Below are positions 34,391 to 42,517 of a stretch of DNA of 44,886 nt, piece after piece. The position numbers and the translations under genes were made by a program. The stretch is from an uncultured Pseudomonadales bacterium. Lineage in GTDB: Bacteria > Pseudomonadota > Gammaproteobacteria > Pseudomonadales > UBA7434. The notes beneath the pieces were generated by a model, which was not told the origin of the DNA, did not search any database, and worked only from the letters and a program-made list of their open reading frames with translations. The DNA is taken from the NCBI GenBank assembly GCA_905480475.1, contig CAJQQO010000111.1, forward strand, positions 1 through 44,886. The letters run 5' to 3'. How positions within the stretch are numbered: position 1 is the stretch's first letter; each line of letters begins with the position of its first letter.

Positions 34391-35200
34391 ATGTCATTCG
34401 TTAAAATCAGTTACCCAAAGACCGGTATTGCATTGGTTACACTCAATCGTCCGGATCGTATGAATGCGATGGCCTTTGATGTAATGCAGCCGCTAAAAGA
34501 AGAGCTGGAAGCAATCAGCTTTAATAGCGAGATACGGGTTGTGATACTCACCGGTGAAGGTTCGACATTTTGCGCCGGAGCCGATTTGCAAGACCCCGGT
34601 TATTTATCCATTTTTGATGGCCACACGATGCCACGAATCGCCTTGCGGGCGATGCGTGTACTCGACGATGTTGTCACTACGATTCGTGAAATGACCCAAC
34701 CGGTTATCGCAGCAATTAATGGCCCGGCCGTCGGTGGTGGTTTTTGCCTGGCAATGGCAGCCGATTTACGTATTGCAGCGGACAGCGCTTTTTTTCGCGC
34801 CGCCGGCATTAACAATGGCTTAACCAGTGCAGAACTCGGTTTAAGTTATTTATTGCCACGCGCAATTGGTATTAGCCGCGCCAACGATATTATGCTGACG
34901 GGCCGTGATGTCGGTGCAGAAGAAGCTGAGCGATACGGCATTGTCTCGCGAGTCGTCAGTAATGAGGCCTTAATTGATGAGTGCACAGTCATGGCCGACA
35001 ATATTTTGCGCCATAGCCATTTAGGTGTTGAACAAACTAAGGTGATGCTAAATGCTGGTGTCGACGCCGGATCATTACACAGTCATATGCATCATGAAGG
35101 CATCACCCAACTATTTGTTAGAATGACAACCAAGAACTTTGAAGAAGCAATTAAAGCGCGCAAACAAGGACGAGCCCCAGATTTTACCGACGAAGTTTAG
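34391..35200 (+). CDS. Enoyl-CoA hydratase/isomerase family protein
   Basis: A 269-residue crotonase-fold enzyme. The oxyanion-hole segments are GSTFCAGADLQ (about 59-69) and GPAVGGGFCLAMAADLRIA (about 111-129). The catalytic Glu region ELGLSYLLPRAIG is at about 147-160. It hydrates or isomerises enoyl-CoA thioesters and so fits downstream of the acyl-CoA synthetase of this cluster. No acyl-CoA dehydrogenase or thiolase is in the window, so any full beta-oxidation would rely on genes elsewhere. It is the last gene of the rightward group and converges on the HDOD gene. Confidence 0.92.
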   Translation: MSFVKISYPKTGIALVTLNRPDRMNAMAFDVMQPLKEELEAISFNSEIRVVILTGEGSTFCAGADLQDPGYLSIFDGHTMPRIALRAMRVLDDVVTTIREMTQPVIAAINGPAVGGGFCLAMAADLRIAADSAFFRAAGINNGLTSAELGLSYLLPRAIGISRANDIMLTGRDVGAEEAERYGIVSRVVSNEALIDECTVMADNILRHSHLGVEQTKVMLNAGVDAGSLHSHMHHEGITQLFVRMTTKNFEEAIKARKQGRAPDFTDEV

Positions 35201-35273
35201 CGCCAATAAAAGTCGGGGATACAAAACCGATTTAATCGGCAAAATTTAGTCGACTGGATTTAATAAACAGGAT

Positions 35274-36164
35274 TTAGTCAACAACTGGCAATTGCTCTTG
35301 TGCTAACAGCGTCATTTTAAATACTTCGTTAGCGCCGGGTATTGCCTCTACGGTTTTGCTCACAATATTTTTAAAGCTCTCTTCACCAATACGCTCAACC
35401 GAGCGCTTAATCGAAGCATCCAGCAGTTCCGGACTAGCTGATTCGGCAATCCACTGCTCGGCTAATAAACCCGAAAACGCAACACTGTATTCCAACTCGC
35501 TTAAATCGATAATCGGTTTTGCTTCTAACAAATCGTGACTGTGGCGCACCGCTTCAACATGCATTGAAGGTAAATTCCAATGCTGTAGCATTGCCGTGCC
35601 AACCTCAGCGTGATCAAGCCCAAACACTCTGCGCTCTAACTCAACCAAATCCAAATGGCTTCGAGCCGTGTTAACTAACTGGCTGTATTTTTTACCGGCG
35701 ATGCTTTCTAAAGCAATCATGCCAATATCTTGCATTAAAGCGGCAACGAATAAATCGCCTTGTTGCGTGTCTTTTAATTCGCTACGCATTTCAATCGCAG
35801 CAATCGCACCCAATACACTTTTGCGCCAAAAACCTTCGTGGTTAAATCCCGAATCATTCGATTCTCGACCACGCATGGTATCGATAATCGCAAAGCCAAC
35901 GGCAATGCTCATTGTCAACTGCACACCTAAAACCGTCAGCGCCTCATTAAGATTGGTAATCTCGCGACGGAACGGAAACATCGAGGAATTGCTAACCTGC
36001 AATAGCCGCGCGCTCAACACTGGATCGGTGGAAATTAGCTCGGCAACTTTCGCCGCATACAGGTCGGGATCATTATTTAGTTCAATAATCCGAACGGCGA
36101 TATTGGGTAACATGGGCAATTTGTCAGAGCGACAAATTTTCTCTAATAAGGCTTCTTTATTCAT
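35274..36164 (-). CDS. HDOD-domain signalling protein
   Basis: A 296-residue protein made mainly of one HDOD domain (about 15-215): LPMLPNIAVRIIELNNDPD, ISTDPVLSARLLQVSNSS, ALTVLGVQLTMSIAVG and VFGLDHAEVGTAMLQHWNLP. HDOD proteins resemble HD phosphohydrolases but usually lack the metal-binding HD pair; they act in motility, biofilm and stress signalling. No receiver, GGDEF or EAL domain is attached. An 18-base near-palindrome lies about 36 bases upstream. It converges on the enoyl-CoA hydratase gene and is separated from it by 73 bases. Confidence 0.88.
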   Translation of the reverse strand: MNKEALLEKICRSDKLPMLPNIAVRIIELNNDPDLYAAKVAELISTDPVLSARLLQVSNSSMFPFRREITNLNEALTVLGVQLTMSIAVGFAIIDTMRGRESNDSGFNHEGFWRKSVLGAIAAIEMRSELKDTQQGDLFVAALMQDIGMIALESIAGKKYSQLVNTARSHLDLVELERRVFGLDHAEVGTAMLQHWNLPSMHVEAVRHSHDLLEAKPIIDLSELEYSVAFSGLLAEQWIAESASPELLDASIKRSVERIGEESFKNIVSKTVEAIPGANEVFKMTLLAQEQLPVVD

Positions 36165-36199
36165 TTCGACTACGAATGGCTCAATTGGGCTTTAAATCT

Positions 36200-36217
36200 C
36201 GACATCAAGTGATGTCG
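36200..36217. promoter_or_regulatory. Inverted repeat upstream of the HDOD gene
   Basis: CGACATCA-AG-TGATGTCG has perfect 8-bp arms and a 2-base centre. It lies 36-53 bases upstream of the HDOD ATG, a typical place for an operator. The binding protein is unknown. Confidence 0.4.
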
Positions 36218-36309
36218 TAATATTTCTCTAAGCCCTATTAATTAAGTGCAGTAGAGGATCCTTGCTTAAGTAAAGACCAATGTTTAAAGCTCGTCAAAAA
36301 GGCTGTTTA

Positions 36310-38211
36310 TTATACAGTCGGATGAACGCCGAGATTGCCATCATCGGCACGGCGGCCGTTTTTTTCATTGTTTGTGCCATTAGCCTTTCCTGCGCCTGAT
36401 TCATCTGCGTTCGCGTCAGCTGTTCGCTCTTCGGGTTTGGCTAGCGCCAAAATAGTTGCGCCGTCGCCCGGCGCCATTTTACTGATGGCGGTAAACGGTT
36501 TTATTTGCCCCTTGGTATCGATAAGGAATAATGGCAAACGAGAACCCTGATACTTTGCCTGATAAGTTTCCCAGTTAAACTCTGCACTAAGCGTGGTACT
36601 TTTAACCGTCTCACCGTCAGCAACGCGCTTAACCACATCGGTATAACTAATATCCTGACCAAATAATTGCCTGCCTTGAAAGCTACCCGAGACAGAATGT
36701 TTTTCGGCTTGCTTATCACTAGCCGCCAAAGTAAATATTCGCTCGGAACCAAAATCCGCCCGGTAGTGAATCGCGGTAATGACGTTAACATAGCGTTGAT
36801 GCGACATAGCCAGCAAGCCACCAATACCACTTAAATCCAAATGGATATCCGCATGTTCGGAAACTGGATTACCATAAAAGGTTTCCAGACCCGCCATTCG
36901 GGCTTGGCGAATATTTTCCCAGTTGGAATCGGCAAGTACACAGCGAAAATCATGGTTGACTAATTCTTTGGCAACGGCCCGAGAAAACACATTGGCGCCA
37001 ACAATTAAAAAGCCTTTGGGTGGCGGCTCGGCCACACCTAAACGCACAGCGACAAAACGCGCCGTCGCACTTTGTAATACCACCGTGCCGATAATAACGA
37101 AAAAGGTCAGTGGCACTAATAAGGCCGCTTCAGGGAAACCCACCGCCACCAATTTATCAGCAAAGATAGCGGCGATTGCCGCAGCAACAATGCCACGTGG
37201 CGCTATCCATGCCAGAAGTCCGCGCTCTGGCCAGCTAATATCCAAACCAATGGTACTGACCAATATCTTTGCTGGGCGGGCAATAAACTGCAATACCAGT
37301 AGTAATAAAACCGCCTTCCAAGCAATCGATCCTAAAAGCACCAAATCGATACGGGCAGCCAAGACAATAAATAGCACTGAAATTAGCAGTACGCTTAAAT
37401 GCTCTTTGAAATTTAATATCGGGTGAATATCGACATCGGGCTTATTTGCCAGCCACATGCCCATTACCGTTACGGCTAGCAAACCCGATTCATGCTCCAG
37501 TGCATTGGCAACACTAAAACTGACCAACACCAAACTAAGCGTTGCCAAGTTTTGTAAATATTCGGGAATAAGATTATGAGATAACAAACGGCCAAGAATA
37601 AAGCCGGAGAAGACCCCGATTAAACCGCCCACCATCACAGTCTGAAAAAACAACCATAGTACTTGGCCAATAGCGGTTTGCTCGGTACTGACCAAAATAA
37701 ACTCATAAGTCATAACCGCCATTAAGGCGCCTACGGGATCAATCGCAATACCTTCCCAGCGCAAAATATTCGCCAGTTTTCGCGACGGTCTAACCGATCG
37801 CAGCATAGGTACAATCACCGTTGGCCCGGTCACAATAACCACTGCACCAAATAGCGTACTAACCTGCCAGGAGAAATCAAAAATTAAATAAGTGGCATAG
37901 GCAACAATCACCCAAGTAACCAGCGCACCAATCGTAATCATGCGCTGTACAACAGTGCTGACTTCGCGAATCTCATTGAGATTTAAAGTAAGACTGCCTT
38001 CAAACAGGATAATCGCCACCGATAGCGAAACCATTGGAATCAGCAAATCGCCAAACATGGCATCGGGATCAATCCAACCCAAAACTGGCCCGGCTAACAA
38101 ACCGGCGATCAGCAAAAACAATATCGCCGGCAATCGCACTCGCCACGCCAGCCACTGGCAGAGCATAGAGGCAAGAACAATCAATGATATTAATAGTCCA
38201 GTTTCATGCAT
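36310..38211 (-). CDS. Cation:proton antiporter (CPA1/NhaP-type) with TrkA-N domain
   Basis: A 633-residue membrane transporter. The first 400 residues hold about 11-12 hydrophobic segments with the CPA motifs LPAILFLLIAGLLAGPVLG, VSLSVAIILFEGSLTLNL, and VIVTGPTVIVPMLRSVRPS followed by EGIAIDPVGA with the transport-site acidic residue. A cytoplasmic TrkA-N-like nucleotide-binding domain follows (about 400-520: GFLIVGANVFSRAVAKELV). The last 35 residues are polar and look disordered (ANADESGAGKANGTNNEKNG). It exchanges Na+ or K+ for H+ for pH and salt control, as in NhaP2-like proteins. ATG start; the 514-base gap upstream may hold its promoter. Confidence 0.9.
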   Translation of the reverse strand: MHETGLLISLIVLASMLCQWLAWRVRLPAILFLLIAGLLAGPVLGWIDPDAMFGDLLIPMVSLSVAIILFEGSLTLNLNEIREVSTVVQRMITIGALVTWVIVAYATYLIFDFSWQVSTLFGAVVIVTGPTVIVPMLRSVRPSRKLANILRWEGIAIDPVGALMAVMTYEFILVSTEQTAIGQVLWLFFQTVMVGGLIGVFSGFILGRLLSHNLIPEYLQNLATLSLVLVSFSVANALEHESGLLAVTVMGMWLANKPDVDIHPILNFKEHLSVLLISVLFIVLAARIDLVLLGSIAWKAVLLLLVLQFIARPAKILVSTIGLDISWPERGLLAWIAPRGIVAAAIAAIFADKLVAVGFPEAALLVPLTFFVIIGTVVLQSATARFVAVRLGVAEPPPKGFLIVGANVFSRAVAKELVNHDFRCVLADSNWENIRQARMAGLETFYGNPVSEHADIHLDLSGIGGLLAMSHQRYVNVITAIHYRADFGSERIFTLAASDKQAEKHSVSGSFQGRQLFGQDISYTDVVKRVADGETVKSTTLSAEFNWETYQAKYQGSRLPLFLIDTKGQIKPFTAISKMAPGDGATILALAKPEERTADANADESGAGKANGTNNEKNGRRADDGNLGVHPTV

Positions 38212-38725
38212 TTATTTTATTCCCGACAAACAATAAGTCTTATTCGCTTACTTGTTATAATTTCGCTCGCGCGATACCTGCGCAATAGGCACGTCTCTTT
38301 CAAGTGATAGCGATCTGTATCAAGTTCCGGCTATCGGTATCAAGCCGAAGCCATCGACTTTTAGCGTTTTTATTATAGCTAGCTAATCGCACAGTTTAAC
38401 CCTAATAAACCCTGCAAGGTGATGCAATTTAACCGCAAATGGCTAATGCAAATGTACAAAATGTTAAAGTAGTCATCCAAGTAGCTGGTTTGGTGCAAAA
38501 AAACGGCCGGCAAATACACGCAAAATATCGGTGATTAGCGTATAGGCAATGACCCAGACGCTTAACAATGCCATAATACTCGGCCAATTAAATCCGCCAG
38601 ATGTACTGCATACCCGCATTAGCGTTCGGCTCCAGAACTGAAATAAAGCGCTGGAAATAATTGAATCCCTACATTTGAATGGTACGTTTCACCACAGCTT
38701 TTCCACTGAACAATAGAAGCAAGTT
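38212..38725. other. 514-bp divergent intergenic region
   Basis: Between the antiporter gene and the DUF748 gene. It holds one possible small membrane-protein ORF on the minus strand (38473-38619, listed separately). It also has two copies of TATCAAG about 25 bases apart near 38317-38345. No tRNA, terminator hairpin or known regulatory box was recognised. The promoters of both flanking genes should be here. Confidence 0.45.
38473..38619 (-). CDS. Possible small membrane protein (48 aa), unproven
   Basis: An ATG-to-TGA frame of 48 residues in an otherwise empty gap. A likely internal ATG at about residue 16 would give a 33-residue protein. The central part MALLSVWVIAYTLITDILRV is a plausible single transmembrane helix, followed by the basic segment FAGRFFAPN. 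The frame stays open about 26 codons upstream of the ATG. No good Shine-Dalgarno sequence is seen, and the family is not recognised. It could be chance, or a remnant of a longer gene. Confidence 0.3.
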   Translation of the reverse strand: MRVCSTSGGFNWPSIMALLSVWVIAYTLITDILRVFAGRFFAPNQLLG

Positions 38726-40876
38726 ATGATATCGAATGACTCCTCTCAGACAGCTAACTCGACTGCCGAAGAAAACACTCAAGCGGCTGAAATGTCATCT
38801 GGCCCTGCTAAGACCGGTAGTTTTTTATTGAAGTTTTTTTTCGGTCTTTTGCTATTGATGATTATCTGCCTTGCCATTGTATTGGCAACACTGTCTTCTA
38901 CCCTGCCCAAGGTCGCAAGTCATTTTCTAAAAGACTACGATATTGATCTGACTATTGGCAAAATGGATTTACGTCTATTAGATGGCACCCTGGATATTGA
39001 CAACCTTTCGCTAGGTGATATTAATTCCAGTGAAGCCTTAACCATTAAGCAATTAAATGTAGCGGTCGACCTGGAAGAAGCAATACGGAATAAAAATATT
39101 ATTATTAATACTGTCAGTATCAGTGACGTTGAGATCCCTATTAGCCATACTTTAAGCCCCGGTAAAGCCGATCAGATTACTATTGCCGGTATTGACCCTG
39201 AACGCTTCGCCAGCCAAGAAGCCAAACCCAAAGAAACGACCGAAGCCAATAAAGACAGCATAGCTTTTGCTTGGGATTCAATTACGCTCGACGATATTAA
39301 TTTGCTTTACACACGAATAAGCGTTGGCAGCGACGCCAGCAGTACCAATATTAAAGCGATATTACATACACTCGCCGTCGGTTCGTTTTCATCGACGGAT
39401 ACAAGAACGCCAACTTCCATACAAGCACAACTAACCGCAGCCGATATTCAATCCAGTTTTGCAGGCAGTGTTGCGCCGTTAGACAACGGCAAGCCCGGAC
39501 ATATTACTGCCAAGCTAGCTAATATCGATTTGGCCCAACTAAAAGAGTTACTCGATGATTTAGCGATCGAGCTACCGCCGCAAGCCAGCGGTATAGAAGG
39601 TATGCTGGATTATGAAGGCCGAATCGACTGGTGGATTACCGACGCTAGAATGTTTATCAATTTGCAATCATCCGAGCTTAACGCCAACAAGTTCTATATG
39701 ACGCTAGCGAATAAAGTAGGCGGCAATGGTAAAACATCGGTAGTGCAGTCTATTAACGGTGATTTCAAACTACTGGCTGAAAAAATCAAGGTCGGTTTAA
39801 ACCCAACGCATATCATCGTAAGTAATTTTGATTCGCAAGATAGTACGCTTAACTACATCGACAAGCAGTTAAACCCCAAAGCAGAAATAAAGCTAAAGAA
39901 TATTAACCTAGCTATTGATGCGCTCGATACTTTCGAAACCAAAAAATCCTCTGCCTTGAATTTTAATGCAAAAATGGGCGACTTCGGCAAGCTATCGGTC
40001 AAGGGTCAATTAGCCTTGCTCGACCCTAAATCGAGTGGCGACTTAGTTATTCAAGGTGAGCAATTAAACCTGACTGGCTTTAGCGGCTTTAGTAATGCCG
40101 CTATTGGCAAGCGTATCAAAAAAGGCGCTTTGGATTTTAATATCAATGCGCTTATCTCTAATGGCTTAATCGATAGCAAAGTCAATCTCGAAGCACATCA
40201 GTTGGGCTTTGCCGGTCTTAGCGCCGAACAAAAAGCAACAAAAGCGGCCGCCGACTTGGAATCCAATAAATTAGATCCAAGCGATAAAAAACCGGGCTTT
40301 GAAACCGAGTTAGGTATGCCATTAAATACTGCGTTAAACTTGCTGCGCGACAAAGACGATACCATTCGGCTAAAGATTCCTGTTAAAGGGCCAGTGGATG
40401 ATCCAAATATTAATATCAATAGCATTATTAATAAGGCCATATTTAAAACCTTTAAATCTGCTGTGTTCACGCAGCTTGGGCCGCTTATGGCTTTATCGGC
40501 GTTTGATAAAATGAAATCATTTAGTGATGCCGCCAAGCTTAAGCCGGTAACTTTTGCGCCAATGCAAAATGACTTGGTCGCTGAAGAAATGGCCGTTATC
40601 GATAAGCTTGCTAAGTTTCTAGCCAAACGTGAACGAATCAAACTCAATATCTGTGGTGTCGCCAGTAGCAGCGAAGCTAGTGCAACCGATGAGTCAGTCA
40701 AGCAAACAGAAAAAGCGACCGATAGCGATGAGCTATTAGCGCTAGCCGATGCCCGCGCAGTCTTTGCCAAAAATCATTTAATCGAAAAAGGTATTGATGG
40801 CAAACGCCTAATACTTTGTGCCGCAGAGATTGATAGTAGTGAAGCGGCAACGCCTAGAGTTGATTTTTCGCTTTAA
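38726..40876 (+). CDS. DUF748/AsmA-like envelope protein
   Basis: A 716-residue protein with a short cytoplasmic N-terminus rich in Ser/Thr/Glu, one transmembrane helix at about 34-58 (FLLKFFFGLLLLMIICLAIV), then a long periplasmic part of beta-strand character. The segment after the helix (DIDLTIGKMDLRLLDGTLDIDNLSLG) and the C-terminal LRDKDDTIRLKIPVKGPVDDPNI are characteristic of DUF748, related to AsmA/TamB-like proteins linked to lipid transport and outer-membrane upkeep. The last 100 residues (VAEEMAVIDKLAKFLAKR..IKLNICG) recall an OmpA-like tail. It is followed 83 bases later by hemL, with no functional link known. Confidence 0.85.
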   Translation: MISNDSSQTANSTAEENTQAAEMSSGPAKTGSFLLKFFFGLLLLMIICLAIVLATLSSTLPKVASHFLKDYDIDLTIGKMDLRLLDGTLDIDNLSLGDINSSEALTIKQLNVAVDLEEAIRNKNIIINTVSISDVEIPISHTLSPGKADQITIAGIDPERFASQEAKPKETTEANKDSIAFAWDSITLDDINLLYTRISVGSDASSTNIKAILHTLAVGSFSSTDTRTPTSIQAQLTAADIQSSFAGSVAPLDNGKPGHITAKLANIDLAQLKELLDDLAIELPPQASGIEGMLDYEGRIDWWITDARMFINLQSSELNANKFYMTLANKVGGNGKTSVVQSINGDFKLLAEKIKVGLNPTHIIVSNFDSQDSTLNYIDKQLNPKAEIKLKNINLAIDALDTFETKKSSALNFNAKMGDFGKLSVKGQLALLDPKSSGDLVIQGEQLNLTGFSGFSNAAIGKRIKKGALDFNINALISNGLIDSKVNLEAHQLGFAGLSAEQKATKAAADLESNKLDPSDKKPGFETELGMPLNTALNLLRDKDDTIRLKIPVKGPVDDPNININSIINKAIFKTFKSAVFTQLGPLMALSAFDKMKSFSDAAKLKPVTFAPMQNDLVAEEMAVIDKLAKFLAKRERIKLNICGVASSSEASATDESVKQTEKATDSDELLALADARAVFAKNHLIEKGIDGKRLILCAAEIDSSEAATPRVDFSL

Positions 40877-40959
40877 TTTAAATGCGCAGTCAAAAATTTT
40901 ATAGCACTCAATGAGTCAATGTTACACCAGTCCAAGACCCAACATTTACGGAAGTAATA

Positions 40960-42252
40960 ATGTCAGCAAACAGTCATTCAGAAAAACTTTTTCAACGCGC
41001 CCAGCAATCTATTCCCGGCGGCGTTAACTCTCCGGTACGTGCGTTTAAAGCCGTAGGTGGAACACCGCTATTTATTCAATCGGCCAAGGGCCCTTATGTC
41101 GTTGATTGTGACGGCAAACAATATATTGATTACGTACAATCTTGGGGGCCAATGGTATTGGGTCATGCTCATCCGCAAGTGATTGCTGCGGTACAAGAAA
41201 AAATGGCCGACGGCCTAAGTTTTGGCGCACCCACTGAAATAGAAACCGAATTGGCCGAAAAAATAAAATCGATTTTGCCGTCAATGGATATGTTACGCAT
41301 GGTTAGCTCGGGCACAGAAGCCACGATGAGTGCCATACGTTTAGCGCGCGGATTTACTGGCCGCGATAAAATCGTTAAATTTGAAGGCTGCTATCACGGT
41401 CACTCTGATTCCTTATTAGTGAAAGCCGGTTCCGGCGCATTAACCTTTGGCGTACCCAGCTCGCCCGGCGTACCTGCATCCTTGGTTAAACACACTTTGA
41501 CATTAACCTATAACGATATCGAACAAGTTAAACAAGTTTTTGCCGAACAAGGCGATAGCATTGCCTGCATTATTGTCGAGCCAGTTGCAGGCAATATGAA
41601 TTGCGTGCCGCCTATTGATGGTTTTTTAGAAAGCTTGCGTGAAGTTTGCGATGCCTCAGGTGCAGTACTTATTTTTGATGAAGTGATGACCGGTTTTAGA
41701 GTGGGCTTAACAGGCGCGCAAGGCCATTACGCTATTACGCCCGACCTGACCACTTTAGGCAAAGTGATTGGCGGCGGTATGCCAGTAGGTGCATTTGGCG
41801 GACGGCGCGACATTATGGAACAATTAGCACCCATCGGGCCTGTCTATCAAGCGGGCACCTTGTCGGGCAATCCAGTTGCTATGGCGGCGGGATTAACCAC
41901 GCTTAATCTCGTTTGCGAACAAGGCTTTTATCCACCGATATTTGCGGCGACCGAACAACTTACCAATGGACTACAAGCGATTGCCAATAATCTGGGGATG
42001 CCCTTTACCACTAATCATGTTGGCAGTATGTTCGGAGTATTTTTTACTGAAGCAGAAACCGTTAGCCGTTACGAGCAAGTAATGAGTGGCAATACCGACC
42101 GCTTTAATCAATTTTTTCATGGCATGCTAGATCATGGCGTTTATTTGGCACCGGCTAGTTATGAAGCGGGATTTGTTTCTGCGGCACATACTAGCGATAT
42201 TATTGATCAGACCTTAACAGCAGCCGAGCAAGTTATGGCGCAGTTAAGCTAG
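40960..42252 (+). CDS. hemL: Glutamate-1-semialdehyde 2,1-aminomutase
   Basis: HemL converts glutamate-1-semialdehyde to 5-aminolevulinate, the C5 route to heme. The 430-residue product has the signature N-terminus [20 protein letters not shown], the [14 protein letters not shown] cofactor loop, [20 protein letters not shown] with the PLP Asp, and the Schiff-base lysine K268 in [18 protein letters not shown]. Length matches the family closely. ATG is preceded by GGAAG. Downstream lies a 17-bp inverted repeat with a 40-base spacer. The gap 42253-42517 otherwise shows nothing recognisable. Confidence 0.98.
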   Translation: MSANSHSEKLFQRAQQSIPGGVNSPVRAFKAVGGTPLFIQSAKGPYVVDCDGKQYIDYVQSWGPMVLGHAHPQVIAAVQEKMADGLSFGAPTEIETELAEKIKSILPSMDMLRMVSSGTEATMSAIRLARGFTGRDKIVKFEGCYHGHSDSLLVKAGSGALTFGVPSSPGVPASLVKHTLTLTYNDIEQVKQVFAEQGDSIACIIVEPVAGNMNCVPPIDGFLESLREVCDASGAVLIFDEVMTGFRVGLTGAQGHYAITPDLTTLGKVIGGGMPVGAFGGRRDIMEQLAPIGPVYQAGTLSGNPVAMAAGLTTLNLVCEQGFYPPIFAATEQLTNGLQAIANNLGMPFTTNHVGSMFGVFFTEAETVSRYEQVMSGNTDRFNQFFHGMLDHGVYLAPASYEAGFVSAAHTSDIIDQTLTAAEQVMAQLS

Positions 42253-42265
42253 CTACTGCAATTGA

Positions 42266-42339
42266 AGATCAATATATTGTTGTTATGCTGTCGCTGTGTT
42301 GTCGCTCTATTTTCAATCCAGCCAACAATATATTGATCT
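42266..42339. repeat. 17-bp perfect inverted repeat with 40-base spacer downstream of hemL
   Basis: AGATCAATATATTGTTG (42266-42282) and its exact inverse complement (42323-42339) flank a 40-base spacer that contains a TGTCGCT direct repeat. The arms are AT-rich and there is no U-run after the second arm, so a standard terminator is unlikely. It could be a stabilising 3' hairpin for hemL mRNA, a regulatory site, or a remnant of a small mobile element. Confidence 0.6.
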
Positions 42340-42517
42340 GATAAATCCTCATCAACAAACCATCACCCTCCAAGCCTATAGCCGCTTAGCGCTGCCGTCT
42401 TAAACGACTGTAATCTTAAGCAGCCACAATCGAGCGTCTCGGCTATAGCTAATCGGCAGTCAAGCGTTTACGATCATCCTCATAATACAAAACCTTCACT
42501 AGCCTAGAGAACCCCCT

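Noticed and set aside
36923..37426. 167-residue plus-strand frame antisense to the antiporter
   Set aside because: Low-complexity Thr/Ala/Lys composition and full overlap with a well-supported gene.
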